From positions 1 to 41,642 of the forward strand of contig UQMU01000022.1 in the NCBI GenBank assembly GCA_900542305.1: a DNA stretch of 41,642 nt. Direction: 5' to 3'. A program made the translations under genes and the position numbers. The notes beneath the pieces were generated by a model. That model saw nothing but the letters and a program-made list of their open reading frames with translations, was not told the DNA's origin and searched no databases. Position 1 is the first letter of the stretch, and every line of letters begins with the position of its first letter. Shown one piece after another: positions 18,177 to 26,821 of the stretch. The DNA comes from an uncultured Collinsella sp. Its GTDB lineage: Bacteria; Actinomycetota; Coriobacteriia; Coriobacteriales; Coriobacteriaceae.

Positions 18177-19083
18177 CGCCGGCCTCCTTGGCGCCATCGG
18201 CGTTTGAGCCCGCAGCCTCACGCTTTGCCTTGCGCTCGGCATTGAGCTCGGCATCGCTCTCGCGCACCAGTTTGATAATCGCCGCGCAGGCCTCCTCGCC
18301 CACCAAGTCGCGAGCACGCACCGTCAGGCGCGTCGCCTCCTGCTTGTCGCCGTCGCTTGCAGCATCGGTCGCGCACATAATCAGGCAGATGGCAATCTCG
18401 GCCGAAGGCGAGGTCGGCACGCCTTGCAGGGCCAGTTCACCCATCACGTGGTCGTCGCTCTCATCAGCGGCATCCGGATAGGTGGTATGGATCTTGTTGA
18501 GCAGGCGCGTCGTATGCGCATCGTTGGGCGCCAGGCGCAGCGCCAGACGCGCGCAGCCCACGGCAGCCGAAACGTTCTCGGTCTCGGGCTCCAAGAAGTA
18601 CTGACCTAGATTGGCGTAAGCGCGGGCGGCGCACTTGCCATCGCTTGCACGCTCCAGCACCGAGAACGAGAGCGATGCCCATTCCTGCTTGTCCTCGAGT
18701 GCGCGGAACAGCTCGGCCAAATCCAAGCGATAGTTGCAGTTCATGGGGTCCCAACGCACAGCCTGCATCAGGGCATTACGAGCGCTCACATAATCCTGCT
18801 GGCGAATGTAGGCAAACGCCATGTCAGAGTACAGGCGGTCAAACGGCACCTCGACCTGCACGAGCTCGCGCGGATCCTTCTCCACGCGGCGATAGGCCAA
18901 GCGCTCAAACTTGCTATCGAAGCTAAAGTATTGACGCTTCTCCTCCGTCTTGCACTCAGCATCAATATACTCCTCGGCGAGCTCCACCAGACGCTCCAGC
19001 AGCGGCGTCGCCGTAGCCAAGTCGCCCTGCGCCAGATAGTTCTCGGCATACGTGATGTCTTGCAAGCTGATGGGCAGATCCAT
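18166..19083 (-). CDS. Tetratricopeptide-repeat-like protein
   Basis: A 305-aa soluble helical protein. Helix pairs with TPR spacing are seen at AENYLAQGDLATATPLLERLVE (split by one turn), DMAFAYIRQQDYVSARNAL, YRLDLAELFRALEDKQEW, and RAYANLGQYF, ending in an Ala/Lys/Glu-rich tail. It has no enzyme motif. GAGGAG five bases before the ATG at 19083 fixes the start. It overlaps smpB by 11 bp. TPR proteins act as scaffolds; a link to trans-translation is suggested only by position. Confidence 0.75.
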   Translation of the reverse strand: MDLPISLQDITYAENYLAQGDLATATPLLERLVELAEEYIDAECKTEEKRQYFSFDSKFERLAYRRVEKDPRELVQVEVPFDRLYSDMAFAYIRQQDYVSARNALMQAVRWDPMNCNYRLDLAELFRALEDKQEWASLSFSVLERASDGKCAARAYANLGQYFLEPETENVSAAVGCARLALRLAPNDAHTTRLLNKIHTTYPDAADESDDHVMGELALQGVPTSPSAEIAICLIMCATDAASDGDKQEATRLTVRARDLVGEEACAAIIKLVRESDAELNAERKAKREAAGSNADGAKEAGDAQ

Positions 19084-19143
19084 GGCTACTCCTCGATCTG
19101 AGCGAAACACGGCAGGCGCCGTATATACGGTCAATACACAAAA

Positions 19144-19169
19144 CCCGGGTCTCTTACGAGGCCCGGGCG
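19144..19169 (-). terminator. Terminator of the tRNA pair
   Basis: On the minus strand the stem CCCGGGCCTC-GTAA-GAGACCCGGG is followed by TTTTG, right after the tRNA-Glu gene. Confidence 0.85.
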
Positions 19170-19177
19170 TTCAATTT

Positions 19178-19254
19178 TGGTAGCCCGTACCAGATTCGAA
19201 CTGGTGATCTCCGCCTTGAGAGGGCGGCGTCCTAAACCGCTAGACGAACGGGCC
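19178..19254 (-). tRNA. tRNA-Glu (anticodon CTC)
   Basis: The cloverleaf is complete. The acceptor stem GGCCCGT pairs with ACGGGCT (first pair G-U), the anticodon stem-loop is CCGCC-CTCTCAA-GGCGG with anticodon CTC, and the T-loop has GTTCGAATC. The 3' CCA is encoded (19178-19180). It reads GAG codons and is transcribed after tRNA-Gln. Confidence 0.95.
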
Positions 19255-19271
19255 ATATGTAGCAAATGCAA

Positions 19272-19345
19272 TGGCTGGGATGGAGGGAGTCGAACCCCCA
19301 TTGACGGAACCAGAATCCGCTGTCCTGCCATTAGACGACATCCCA
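19272..19345 (-). tRNA. tRNA-Gln (anticodon CTG)
   Basis: Acceptor stem TGGGATG/CATCCCA, anticodon stem-loop GCGGA-TTCTGGT-TCCGT with anticodon CTG, T-loop GTTCGACTC, discriminator G and an encoded CCA (19272-19274). It lies 17 bp upstream of tRNA-Glu in the same transcript. Confidence 0.95.
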
Positions 19346-19389
19346 ATGACTGCATCGCTGCGCTCGGCTGTGCCTTTGCGCAAGAAAGA

Positions 19390-19418
19390 AATATACGGGA
19401 AGTCTCGCCGTGACGCAA
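19390..19418 (-). promoter_or_regulatory. Promoter of the tRNA-Gln/tRNA-Glu transcript
   Basis: On the minus strand TTGCGT (19413-19418) and TATATT (19390-19395) are separated by 17 bp, about 45 bp before tRNA-Gln. A near-palindrome (CCAATTTTGACT 19422-19433, AGTCAAATTGG 19446-19456) lies just upstream. Confidence 0.65.
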
Positions 19419-19621
19419 GCCCCAATTTTGACTTTTTTGAAATTCAGTCAAATTGGCCTAATTAAGTCCAACCCGTGAAGGACCTGTGAAGCCGACCGCT
19501 GTACACGAAGGGCAAAACGCCGCGAGCGGTAGCCGTCAACCGTTGGCAGATTCTACCGCGAAAACGATAGCACCAGGCAACACAATCGAAGTATCAATGA
19601 TCACGTAGATATCGAGGCACC

Positions 19622-20032
19622 ATGGACGAAGAGCTTGATTACCTATGGGAGACCCTGGGCCTCGAGATCACTGCTGACCTTTGGCCCGAACGGGACAAAA
19701 TCCATCCCACACTGCGCCCCGCCATCACGGTGATGCAGGCAAAATACCGCCGTGCATCCTTTTTGATCATGCGGATGTCATGGCACGCGGGACTCCCCGA
19801 CCTTAAACGAATCCAGGCAAGCCTCGTCGAGCTGTCCGGTATGCCGACCGTCATATCCGAGGCACACCTGGAGCAGCGCCAGCGTGAGCGACTGCAACAG
19901 CAGCGGATTCCCTTTATCTGCCCCGGTATTCAGGCATATCTGCCCTTTATGGACGAAGAGTACTGGAGCGGCAAGCCCAACAAGCACGTAAAGGTCTACG
20001 ATCCGCACGAATGGGCACAGCTTGAGGATTAG
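19622..20032 (+). CDS. Small protein of unknown function
   Basis: A 136-aa protein without membrane segments. The middle reads VELSGMPTVISEAHLEQRQRE, then IPFICPGIQAYLPFM. This faintly recalls the N-terminal half of larger MarR-like proteins, in which such a region precedes a winged helix; no winged helix is present here. GAGG precedes the ATG by four bases. It has normal codon use and a clean frame. A truncated regulator is one possibility, a stand-alone small protein the other. A palindrome array begins 43 bp after the stop. Confidence 0.65.
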   Translation: MDEELDYLWETLGLEITADLWPERDKIHPTLRPAITVMQAKYRRASFLIMRMSWHAGLPDLKRIQASLVELSGMPTVISEAHLEQRQRERLQQQRIPFICPGIQAYLPFMDEEYWSGKPNKHVKVYDPHEWAQLED

Positions 20033-20075
20033 CGCATATGCCCGCCAGCCGGGATAGTGCGCATGCCCGCCAACC

Positions 20076-20245
20076 GGAAAGCTCATCCCGGAATTTACGT
20101 CCAGAACGGGACGCGCTTTCCCCTAGAGGCCCCAAACGGAAACCGTATCCCGGATTTCGCGCTCAAACTGGGATACGGTTTCCGCTAGCCCCTTCAACCG
20201 GAAACTGCGTCCCGGAATCCGAGCTCAAAACGGGACGCACTTTCC
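20076..20245. repeat. Array of three palindromes with an exact 62-bp period
   Basis: Units at 20076-20121, 20138-20183 and 20200-20245 are each 46 bp: 15-bp arm, 16-nt loop, 15-bp inverted arm. Gaps between units are also 16 bp, so arms alternate in orientation every 31 bp. The arm is of GGAAACCGTATCCCG type. Unit 2 pairs perfectly over 14 bp. Units 2 and 3 differ at arm positions 7, 9 and 10, and each change is matched by a complementary change in the partner arm. The array fills the space between two convergent genes. Confidence 0.93.
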
Positions 20246-20252
20246 GCAGCCA

Positions 20253-20612
20253 CTACAGCAGCACCTCGGTCCAGGCCGCTTCCTTAAACCCGGGAATCGC
20301 AAAGTCGTCGCCCACCAGCAGCGGACGCTTGACCAGCATGCCGTCGGTCGCCAGCAGCTCGTAGCACTCCTGATCCGTCATGCCCGCATCCAGACGCGCC
20401 TTCAGGCCCAGCTCTCGATATTTCATGCCCGACGAATTAAAGAAGCGCCGCACCGGCAGCCCCGAACGAGCAATCCAGGTCGCAAGCTCATCAGCCGTGG
20501 GATTGTCCAAAACGATATCGCGGTCGATATACTCTACCCCATGTTCGTCCAGCCATGCCTTGGCCTTCTTACAGGTCGAGCACTTGGGATATTCAACAAA
20601 CAGTACGGTCAT
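20253..20612 (-). CDS. Spx/ArsC-family thioredoxin-fold protein
   Basis: A 119-aa protein of the arsenate reductase/Spx superfamily. The N-terminal redox motif is CSTC (C11, C14) in YPKCSTCKKAKAWL, followed by DIVLDNPTADEL, the FFNSSGMKYRELGL segment and the KRPLLVGDDFAIPGF region, typical of the YffB/Spx branch. It may be a thiol-responsive regulator or a reductase; the sequence does not decide. The start at 20612 is chosen for GGAGGA upstream. Its stop lies seven bases from the 62-bp palindrome array, which may serve as its terminator. Confidence 0.88.
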   Translation of the reverse strand: MTVLFVEYPKCSTCKKAKAWLDEHGVEYIDRDIVLDNPTADELATWIARSGLPVRRFFNSSGMKYRELGLKARLDAGMTDQECYELLATDGMLVKRPLLVGDDFAIPGFKEAAWTEVLL

Positions 20613-20704
20613 GGGAATCCTCCGAATATAGATCGGCCAACGCAGGCACACGCCACACGAGGCGCCTTCGTATGATGGGCCAATTGTATCCCACGGGTCA
20701 CACG

Positions 20705-21757
20705 CTAAACGAACCGTACCCCGAATCCGCGTTTGATGAACGGCAGCAGCTCCATTGCCTCGGGCGTGATATGGCCCGCAACGTTCATGCGCTCGTCACC
20801 GGGAAGATCGACCCGCGCAATCTCAAGCTCGCCTTCGTAGCGCCCATATCCGCTATTGCTCACAGCGATCGACCCCGCCTTTCGCGGCAGGCCGGCTCCG
20901 GCATCCGTCGGCACGGAATCCGGCTTAAGCTTCGTACGTGACTCCTGAGACCTAAAGATGAGGACACTCGAGTCGGGCCGGTCGTGATGAATCTGCCCGC
21001 GCACATAGGCATAACCGGGCTCAAGCTCGCATTGCAGGTCCACGTATCCGGCGGAAACTTGAGCAAACTGCGCCCAGCCCGCATCGGAAAGATCGGGGTC
21101 GCCGACCAACACAATGTCGCAATCGGCGCCATGTGCAAGCTCAAGCATATTGAGAGCAACCTTTGACGCGCGACCGCGCTGCGCCTCGACCGTCGGCAGT
21201 CCCTCGAATACCGGCCCGCGAACGTTAGCATCACCCGGCACAAAAGCCATGATTTCGAATCCAAGCGCCGCAAGACGAAGATTCGTCCGAGCAACATCTT
21301 CAAGAGCTAAACCGGTATAAGGCTTGGGGTAAAAATTGTGGCAGGCGGCAAAACGAGTCACATCGGCGCCGGCTTCACGCCACGATGCGATTTCATCAGA
21401 ACTCACCGTCGATGCATTGACCACAATGCGAAATACACCGGACAGCTCCGCGACCCGCTGGGCGCTAAAACCATAGTCCAAACGAAGGTATTCCAACCCC
21501 AAATCGCGCAGGTCCTCGATGCGCTCAAGCCCGAGCAAATCGCACGTGCGAGGCCCCACATCGGCAATGAGCGCAATGCCGCGGGCGGAAAGCAGCGACA
21601 GAACATGACGGACTTTATCTGCATACGCCGCTCCCCCATCCTCGGGAATATGCAGCGAGGTGAACGCATAGCGCGCACCCGCCGCGGCACCGCGCTCAAT
21701 CGTCCGCTCAATATCCTGCAGAGGGCTGGAAAGATAAATCGAAATACCCGTTTTCAC
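20705..21757 (-). CDS. mupG: 6-phospho-N-acetylmuramidase, MupG-like (DUF871)
   Basis: A 350-aa cytoplasmic protein of the DUF871/MupG family. In Staphylococcus aureus this enzyme cleaves MurNAc-6P-GlcNAc, imported by MurP, into MurNAc-6P and GlcNAc. An N-terminal TIM barrel (GISIYLSSPLQDIERTI, FTSLHIPEDG, LRLDYGF, HNFYPKPYTG) is followed by a C-terminal beta-rich domain (GQIHHDRPDSSV to AGHITPEAMELL). The start is a GTG with AAAGGAG nine bases upstream. It is last in the murR-murQ-murP-mupG cluster and is separated from murP by a strong terminator hairpin, so its level may be set lower or by its own promoter. The assignment rests on family and context together. Confidence 0.9.
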   Translation of the reverse strand: MKTGISIYLSSPLQDIERTIERGAAAGARYAFTSLHIPEDGGAAYADKVRHVLSLLSARGIALIADVGPRTCDLLGLERIEDLRDLGLEYLRLDYGFSAQRVAELSGVFRIVVNASTVSSDEIASWREAGADVTRFAACHNFYPKPYTGLALEDVARTNLRLAALGFEIMAFVPGDANVRGPVFEGLPTVEAQRGRASKVALNMLELAHGADCDIVLVGDPDLSDAGWAQFAQVSAGYVDLQCELEPGYAYVRGQIHHDRPDSSVLIFRSQESRTKLKPDSVPTDAGAGLPRKAGSIAVSNSGYGRYEGELEIARVDLPGDERMNVAGHITPEAMELLPFIKRGFGVRFV

Positions 21758-21773
21758 GCTTCAACGCTCCTTT

Positions 21774-21807
21774 AAAAAAGGCCGGCGGAGCAGTTAGCCC
21801 CGCCGGC
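21774..21807 (-). terminator. Terminator or attenuator between murP and mupG
   Basis: On the minus strand an 8-bp stem GCCGGCGG / CCGCCGGC is followed by CC and six T, only a few bases before the mupG ribosome-binding site. Confidence 0.85.
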
Positions 21808-21874
21808 ACAACCATATCATCAAGAAATCTGCCGCGCTCCGCGAGCCCTGAGCAACACGGCTCGCGATATCAAA

Positions 21875-23305
21875 CTACTCGCCAAAGAACTCGTTGATCT
21901 TCTGCTCGTCGACACCGAAGAACCACGTCAGGACAAAGCCGGCGGCATAGGCAAGCAGCATAGCGGCAACGTAGCCGAGTTGCTGGCCAGGAACGACGAT
22001 CAGCAGGCCAAACAGACCGGAAACGCCCTGAGAAACCGTGCCGATGTGAAGCAGCGCCGCGAGCGCGCCGCCAAATCCGGCACCCAGGCAGGCCGTCACA
22101 AACGGACGAACGAGCGGCAGCGTAACAGCATACATCAGAGGCTCGCCCACACCCAGGATTCCAACGGGAATGGACTCTGCGACGTACTTCTTGAGCTTGG
22201 CGTTCTTGGTCTTAAAGTACAGCGCCAAACCGGCACCGACCTGGCCGCCGCCAGCCATCATAAGGATGGGAAGCAGGTAATTGATACCCTTGGTAGCGCC
22301 GTCGGGATCGTTGAGCATAGCGTGGATCGGCGTGAGCGCCTGATGCAGGCCGACGGAAACCAGCGGCAAGAAGCCTGCCGACAGGATATAGCCGCCCAGG
22401 ACGCCCAGCTTCTCGAAGATAAAGGTCAAAACGTTAAAGATGGCAGTCGTCAGCCATGCACCAACCGGCTGGATGACGAGCATCAGAGCAAAGGCGCCGA
22501 TGATGAGCACCAGCAGCGGGGACAAGAACGTGTCGAGTGCGTTGGGCATAACCTTGCGAATCTGACGCTCCATCCAGGCAAAAAATGCGCCAGCGATGAG
22601 AGCCGCGATCATGCCGCCCGCTGCGGGGTTGTACTGCGCATTGGTGAGCGGCAGCAGAATGGCAGTGGCAGGATCAGCCGCGCCAGGCGCAAGCAGGGGC
22701 ATGGCACTGTTGGCGATGCACATCATGCCGGCGATGCCGCCCAGCGCAGCGGAGCCACCAAACTCACGTGCCGCGTTATAACCCACCAAGATGGGCAGAT
22801 AGGCGAACAGGGCCCAGCCCATGGAACGAATGCCCTGGTACCACCACTCGCCTGCAAGCGCGCCTGCCGTCGAGACGTTAATGACGTTGCAGATACCGTT
22901 GATGAGGCCAGCCGCAATGATGCCGGGAAGCAGGGCGACGAAGACATTGGAAATCTTCTTGAGGAAGGCCTGAACCGGCTTGGACTCGTACTTGGCTTTC
23001 TGCGCGGCCTTGTTTGTGGCCGCAGCGTCAACCACGCTCTCGTCGGCAACGCCTTTCGCAAGGCCGGTGAGCTTGGAGAACTCCTCGAGCACCTTATTCA
23101 CCTTGCCCGGACCCAGCACGATCTGCATCGTGTCGTCCTCGACCAGGCCCATCACGCCGTCGAGCGCCTTAATACCCTCCGTGTCGACGTTGCCCGTGTC
23201 TTTGACGGTCACGCGCAGGCGCGTCATGCACGCCGCGTTTGCGAGCACGTTGTCTTTACCGCCCAAAAGGTCCAGCAGCTTTTGAGCCAGCTCTTTGTTC
23301 GTCAT
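21875..23305 (-). CDS. murP: PTS EIIBC component for N-acetylmuramic acid or MurNAc-GlcNAc
   Basis: A 476-aa membrane permease of the glucose/sucrose PTS family. The N-terminal EIIB domain (about 1-80) carries the phosphorylatable C26 in ANAACMTRLRV. The EIIC domain follows with about ten membrane segments and the conserved GLHQALTPIH and GVGEPLMYAVTLP motifs. No EIIA domain is present, as in known MurP proteins, so a glucose-type EIIA encoded elsewhere must donate phosphate. AGGAGGAG precedes the ATG. The substrate is inferred from its neighbours murQ, murR and mupG; the presence of mupG suggests the disaccharide. Confidence 0.92.
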   Translation of the reverse strand: MTNKELAQKLLDLLGGKDNVLANAACMTRLRVTVKDTGNVDTEGIKALDGVMGLVEDDTMQIVLGPGKVNKVLEEFSKLTGLAKGVADESVVDAAATNKAAQKAKYESKPVQAFLKKISNVFVALLPGIIAAGLINGICNVINVSTAGALAGEWWYQGIRSMGWALFAYLPILVGYNAAREFGGSAALGGIAGMMCIANSAMPLLAPGAADPATAILLPLTNAQYNPAAGGMIAALIAGAFFAWMERQIRKVMPNALDTFLSPLLVLIIGAFALMLVIQPVGAWLTTAIFNVLTFIFEKLGVLGGYILSAGFLPLVSVGLHQALTPIHAMLNDPDGATKGINYLLPILMMAGGGQVGAGLALYFKTKNAKLKKYVAESIPVGILGVGEPLMYAVTLPLVRPFVTACLGAGFGGALAALLHIGTVSQGVSGLFGLLIVVPGQQLGYVAAMLLAYAAGFVLTWFFGVDEQKINEFFGE

Positions 23306-23362
23306 AACTCCTCCTTGTATTGGGTATCTCGTCTAGATGTCATATCAGCTCACGCCGTGCAC

Positions 23363-24286
<924 letters not shown>

Positions 24287-24296
24287 TTCATTCACC

Positions 24297-25148
24297 TCAT
24301 CTTTCCTGTTTCTCGATGTAGTTTTGCTTTATGACATGCGTCGCCCGTTCGTAGCCGCTGGCAACGTAAGCAGCGTACAGGGCATCGACAACCATAAGCT
24401 GGGCCATACGCGAAGCCATGGCACCGCTGCGGACCAAGGGTTCACTCGCAGCGACGCCGAGCACGGCATCGGCCATGGTGGCAAGCTTGGATGATCCATC
24501 TACTTTGGTAACGGCCACAACGGGACAGTTGTGACGTTGAGCCTCGGCGGTGCAGTCCAGTACCTCTTGCGTCAAGCCCGAGTAGCTAAAGGCGATTGCC
24601 ATATCGCCCTCATGCATGTTCTTGGCACATAAGAGCTGATCATGCCAGTCGTCGTACAGATGGCACTCTTTGTCGACACGCATGAGCTTTTGCGCCAGGT
24701 CGTGCGCGACCAAACGAGAGGCACCAATACCGAACAGATTGACCGCGCGTGCCCGCTTAAGACGGGCCGCGCATCGCTCCAAGACGGTGTAATCGAGCGT
24801 TCGCGCCGTCGGCTCGATTGTGCGCACGTTGCTTTTCATCACCTTCCCCACGATACGTTCGACGCTGTCATCCATGGAGATGTCCTCGAGGGCTACGTCT
24901 TTCTTGTCACCTAAGAGCGCCAGCTCGGCAATCAGTTCGCGCTGGAACTCCTTGTAGCCCGCAAAACCCAAACGCTTGCAAAAGCGCAAAATGCTCGAGG
25001 GCGAGGAGAACGTGACATCGGCAAGACCGCGGACGGACAGCCCGACCACCTCGTGCGGATGAGCGCTTACATATGCGATGACATTGCGTTCCGCCGGGCT
25101 CGCGCTGAGCTCACGCTCGCGAAGCCGCAAAAGCAATCCGTTTGCCAT
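24297..25148 (-). CDS. murR: RpiR-family regulator of MurNAc catabolism
   Basis: A 283-aa repressor-type protein. The N-terminal helix-turn-helix of the RpiR family (about 1-75, with SSPSSILRFCKRLGFAGYKE) is followed by a sugar-isomerase SIS domain (about 120-260, with LFGIGASRLVAHDL and AFSYSGLTQEVL) that should bind a MurNAc-6P-like effector. The start at 25148 is chosen because GGAGG lies eight bases upstream; an in-frame GTG at 25157 abuts that site and is unlikely. It heads the mur cluster. A short dyad CGAACGATTCG (25184-25194) upstream could be its operator. Confidence 0.9.
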   Translation of the reverse strand: MANGLLLRLRERELSASPAERNVIAYVSAHPHEVVGLSVRGLADVTFSSPSSILRFCKRLGFAGYKEFQRELIAELALLGDKKDVALEDISMDDSVERIVGKVMKSNVRTIEPTARTLDYTVLERCAARLKRARAVNLFGIGASRLVAHDLAQKLMRVDKECHLYDDWHDQLLCAKNMHEGDMAIAFSYSGLTQEVLDCTAEAQRHNCPVVAVTKVDGSSKLATMADAVLGVAASEPLVRSGAMASRMAQLMVVDALYAAYVASGYERATHVIKQNYIEKQER

Positions 25149-25247
25149 CTCAAACACCTCCGTTGAGAAGAATTAAAGACCAACGAACGATTCGTACCGG
25201 ATACAAACAGCTTTTGCGGTACATTGTGCCGCATCGTGGCGCACAAA

Positions 25248-25271
25248 GGGCGAGCGTTCTACCGCTCGCCC
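25248..25271 (-). terminator. Terminator downstream of the VanZ-like gene
   Basis: A perfect 9-bp stem GGGCGAGCG / CGCTCGCCC with a 6-nt loop is followed by TTTG on the minus strand, about 80 bp after the stop. Confidence 0.75.
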
Positions 25272-25352
25272 CTCAAATCCGACCGCTCGGAAATACGCGC
25301 GACACAAAATAATTCAACGAGGTCGCATTATCAGAAACGGGTTTGTTACCGG

Positions 25353-25934
25353 CTAGCGCCTCGCATGGGCGCCGATCGGCCGAGTCACATGGCGCACCAA
25401 CGCCGCTGCCAGCAATACCAACAGCATGGCGGTGACATAGCCCGCAGCATCGAATCCTAAATCGATAACGTCGAAATGCCTGCCGGGAACAAAGATCTTA
25501 TGCACCTGGTCACCAACGGAGCAGGCAGCGCAAAAGAGAAACACAGGCACGCAACGGGAACACACACTCCATGGACGCCTGGAAAAGCAGACCACGAACA
25601 CCGAGGCGAACAATCCGACGAAGAAAAACTCTACGGTATGGGCGACGCGACGGACGTTTGCGCCTACCCACATGCGAATGGAAGCAAGTCGGCCAGACCG
25701 GACATTCGAGGCAGCCGAATCGGCGCCCCCGGTCACTCCGTTCTCCGTCTGGGCTTCACCCGTGGCATCGGCAGCCTGAACGCCCGTAGCCTGACCCTCC
25801 ACCACACGCGCGGTGGACTCGCTCAGCAACGACGTCTGCACCGCGTTTTGCTCCGTCAGCACCCAGATGCCCGCCAGCGTTGCAGCGAACAGAACGATCG
25901 CGGTCCATCCGATTATTTGTTTTACGCGAGCCAA
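25353..25934 (-). CDS. VanZ-like membrane protein
   Basis: A 193-aa membrane protein. The first hydrophobic segment (about residues 5-25) is followed by an Ala/Thr/Gly-rich loop of some 70 residues, likely outside the cell. The VanZ-like part then shows RRVAHTVEFFFVGLF, GDQVHKIFVPGRHFDVIDLG and a final helix. VanZ itself gives low-level teicoplanin resistance; most homologues have no known role. The start is taken as TTG at 25934, seven bases after GGAGG, because the frame upstream lacks a better site. Confidence 0.85.
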   Translation of the reverse strand: MARVKQIIGWTAIVLFAATLAGIWVLTEQNAVQTSLLSESTARVVEGQATGVQAADATGEAQTENGVTGGADSAASNVRSGRLASIRMWVGANVRRVAHTVEFFFVGLFASVFVVCFSRRPWSVCSRCVPVFLFCAACSVGDQVHKIFVPGRHFDVIDLGFDAAGYVTAMLLVLLAAALVRHVTRPIGAHARR

Positions 25935-26038
25935 GGGCCAACCTCCTTTTTTGAATATCAGCGAGTGTAGCCCCAAATGGCATCGTCACCGTATCAAAAT
26001 TTGAATCGCAACAGGAAGCGACAAAGCGACGCAAACCC

Positions 26039-26644
26039 CTACCCCGCCTCGCGCATCCAGCGATCGAACGTCCCCACGTACACGCCCAGGTATTTTGCTG
26101 CCTGGCTGCGGGTAATATCGCCTGCCTCATAGCTATCGCGCACCAGCTCAAACTGAGGAGGGCACGGCTTGCGAGGTCGACCGAAACGGACCCCTCGCGC
26201 TCGCGCCGCTGCAATTCCCTCCGCCTGGCGCCGATGGATATTCTCGCGCTCCACCTGCGCCACGTAGCTCAGCAGTTGCAGCACAATATCGGCAATCAGG
26301 GTGTTGGTCACATCCGGCGCGCCGCTGGCCCTAGCGCGCGTGTCAAGCAATGGCATGTCCAACACCACAATGGCAACCCCGAGCTCCTTGGTAATGCGTC
26401 GCCATTCCTCAAGAATCTCGGAGTAATTACGGCCAAGTCGGTCGATAGAAAGCACCACCAGCACGTCCCCGTCCCCCAGGACGTGTAGCAGCTCGCGATA
26501 ACGCGGTCGATCGAAGTCCTTGCCACTCGCATGGTCGGCATAAATATTCGCCGAGCCCACGCCATAGGCGCCCAGCGCATCCAGCTGCCGATTCAGATTC
26601 TGATCGCGCGAACTCACCCGCGCATAACCGTACACCGTCGCCAT
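26039..26644 (-). CDS. Serine recombinase (resolvase/invertase family)
   Basis: A 201-aa site-specific recombinase. The catalytic domain has YGYARVSSRDQN, with S11 as the likely nucleophile and R9 nearby, and LSIDRLGRN (D68, R69, R72). A long helix E follows, then RRQAEGIAAARARG, the FGRPRK arm and a C-terminal helix-turn-helix (SQAAKYLGVYVGTFDRWM). All catalytic residues look intact. No transposase, inverted terminal repeat or obvious invertible segment is adjacent, so it may act elsewhere. A family D palindrome lies 20 bp upstream of the start at 26644. Confidence 0.92.
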   Translation of the reverse strand: MATVYGYARVSSRDQNLNRQLDALGAYGVGSANIYADHASGKDFDRPRYRELLHVLGDGDVLVVLSIDRLGRNYSEILEEWRRITKELGVAIVVLDMPLLDTRARASGAPDVTNTLIADIVLQLLSYVAQVERENIHRRQAEGIAAARARGVRFGRPRKPCPPQFELVRDSYEAGDITRSQAAKYLGVYVGTFDRWMREAG

Positions 26645-26663
26645 CTCATCCCCGCTTTCTTGT

Positions 26664-26702
26664 AAACCTGCCAAAAAGGGACAGGTTTATTGTGGTAGGT
26701 TT
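26664..26702. repeat. Family D palindromic element, copy 1
   Basis: AAACCTGCCA (26664-26673) and TGGTAGGTTT (26693-26702) pair with one wobble around AAAAGGGACAGGTTTATTG. A near-identical element lies at 38812-38848. The AGGGACAGGTT core is shared with family C. Confidence 0.82.
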
Positions 26703-26768
26703 TACCTCTCAAATAGCAGGTAAGCGGGCGGCCGAGCAGGCGGCAAGGTAGTCACGATTCAAATGCGA

Positions 26769-26792
26769 AGGGCGGTCCCGAAAGGCCGCCCT
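26769..26792 (-). terminator. Likely terminator of rnr
   Basis: A perfect 7-bp GC stem (AGGGCGG / CCGCCCT) lies 30 bp after the rnr stop. The T-tract is weak. Confidence 0.5.
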
Positions 26793-26821
26793 CCGCTCCC
26801 CCACCATGAGTCGGGATTTGG

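Noticed and set aside
20076..20245. CRISPR array with a 31-bp half-period
   Set aside because: Arms are inverted alternately and diverge with compensation; CRISPR repeats are direct and nearly identical.
26039..26702. Invertible promoter around the recombinase
   Set aside because: No matching pair of inverted repeats flanks a promoter-like segment here. The nearest copy of the upstream palindrome is 12 kb away.
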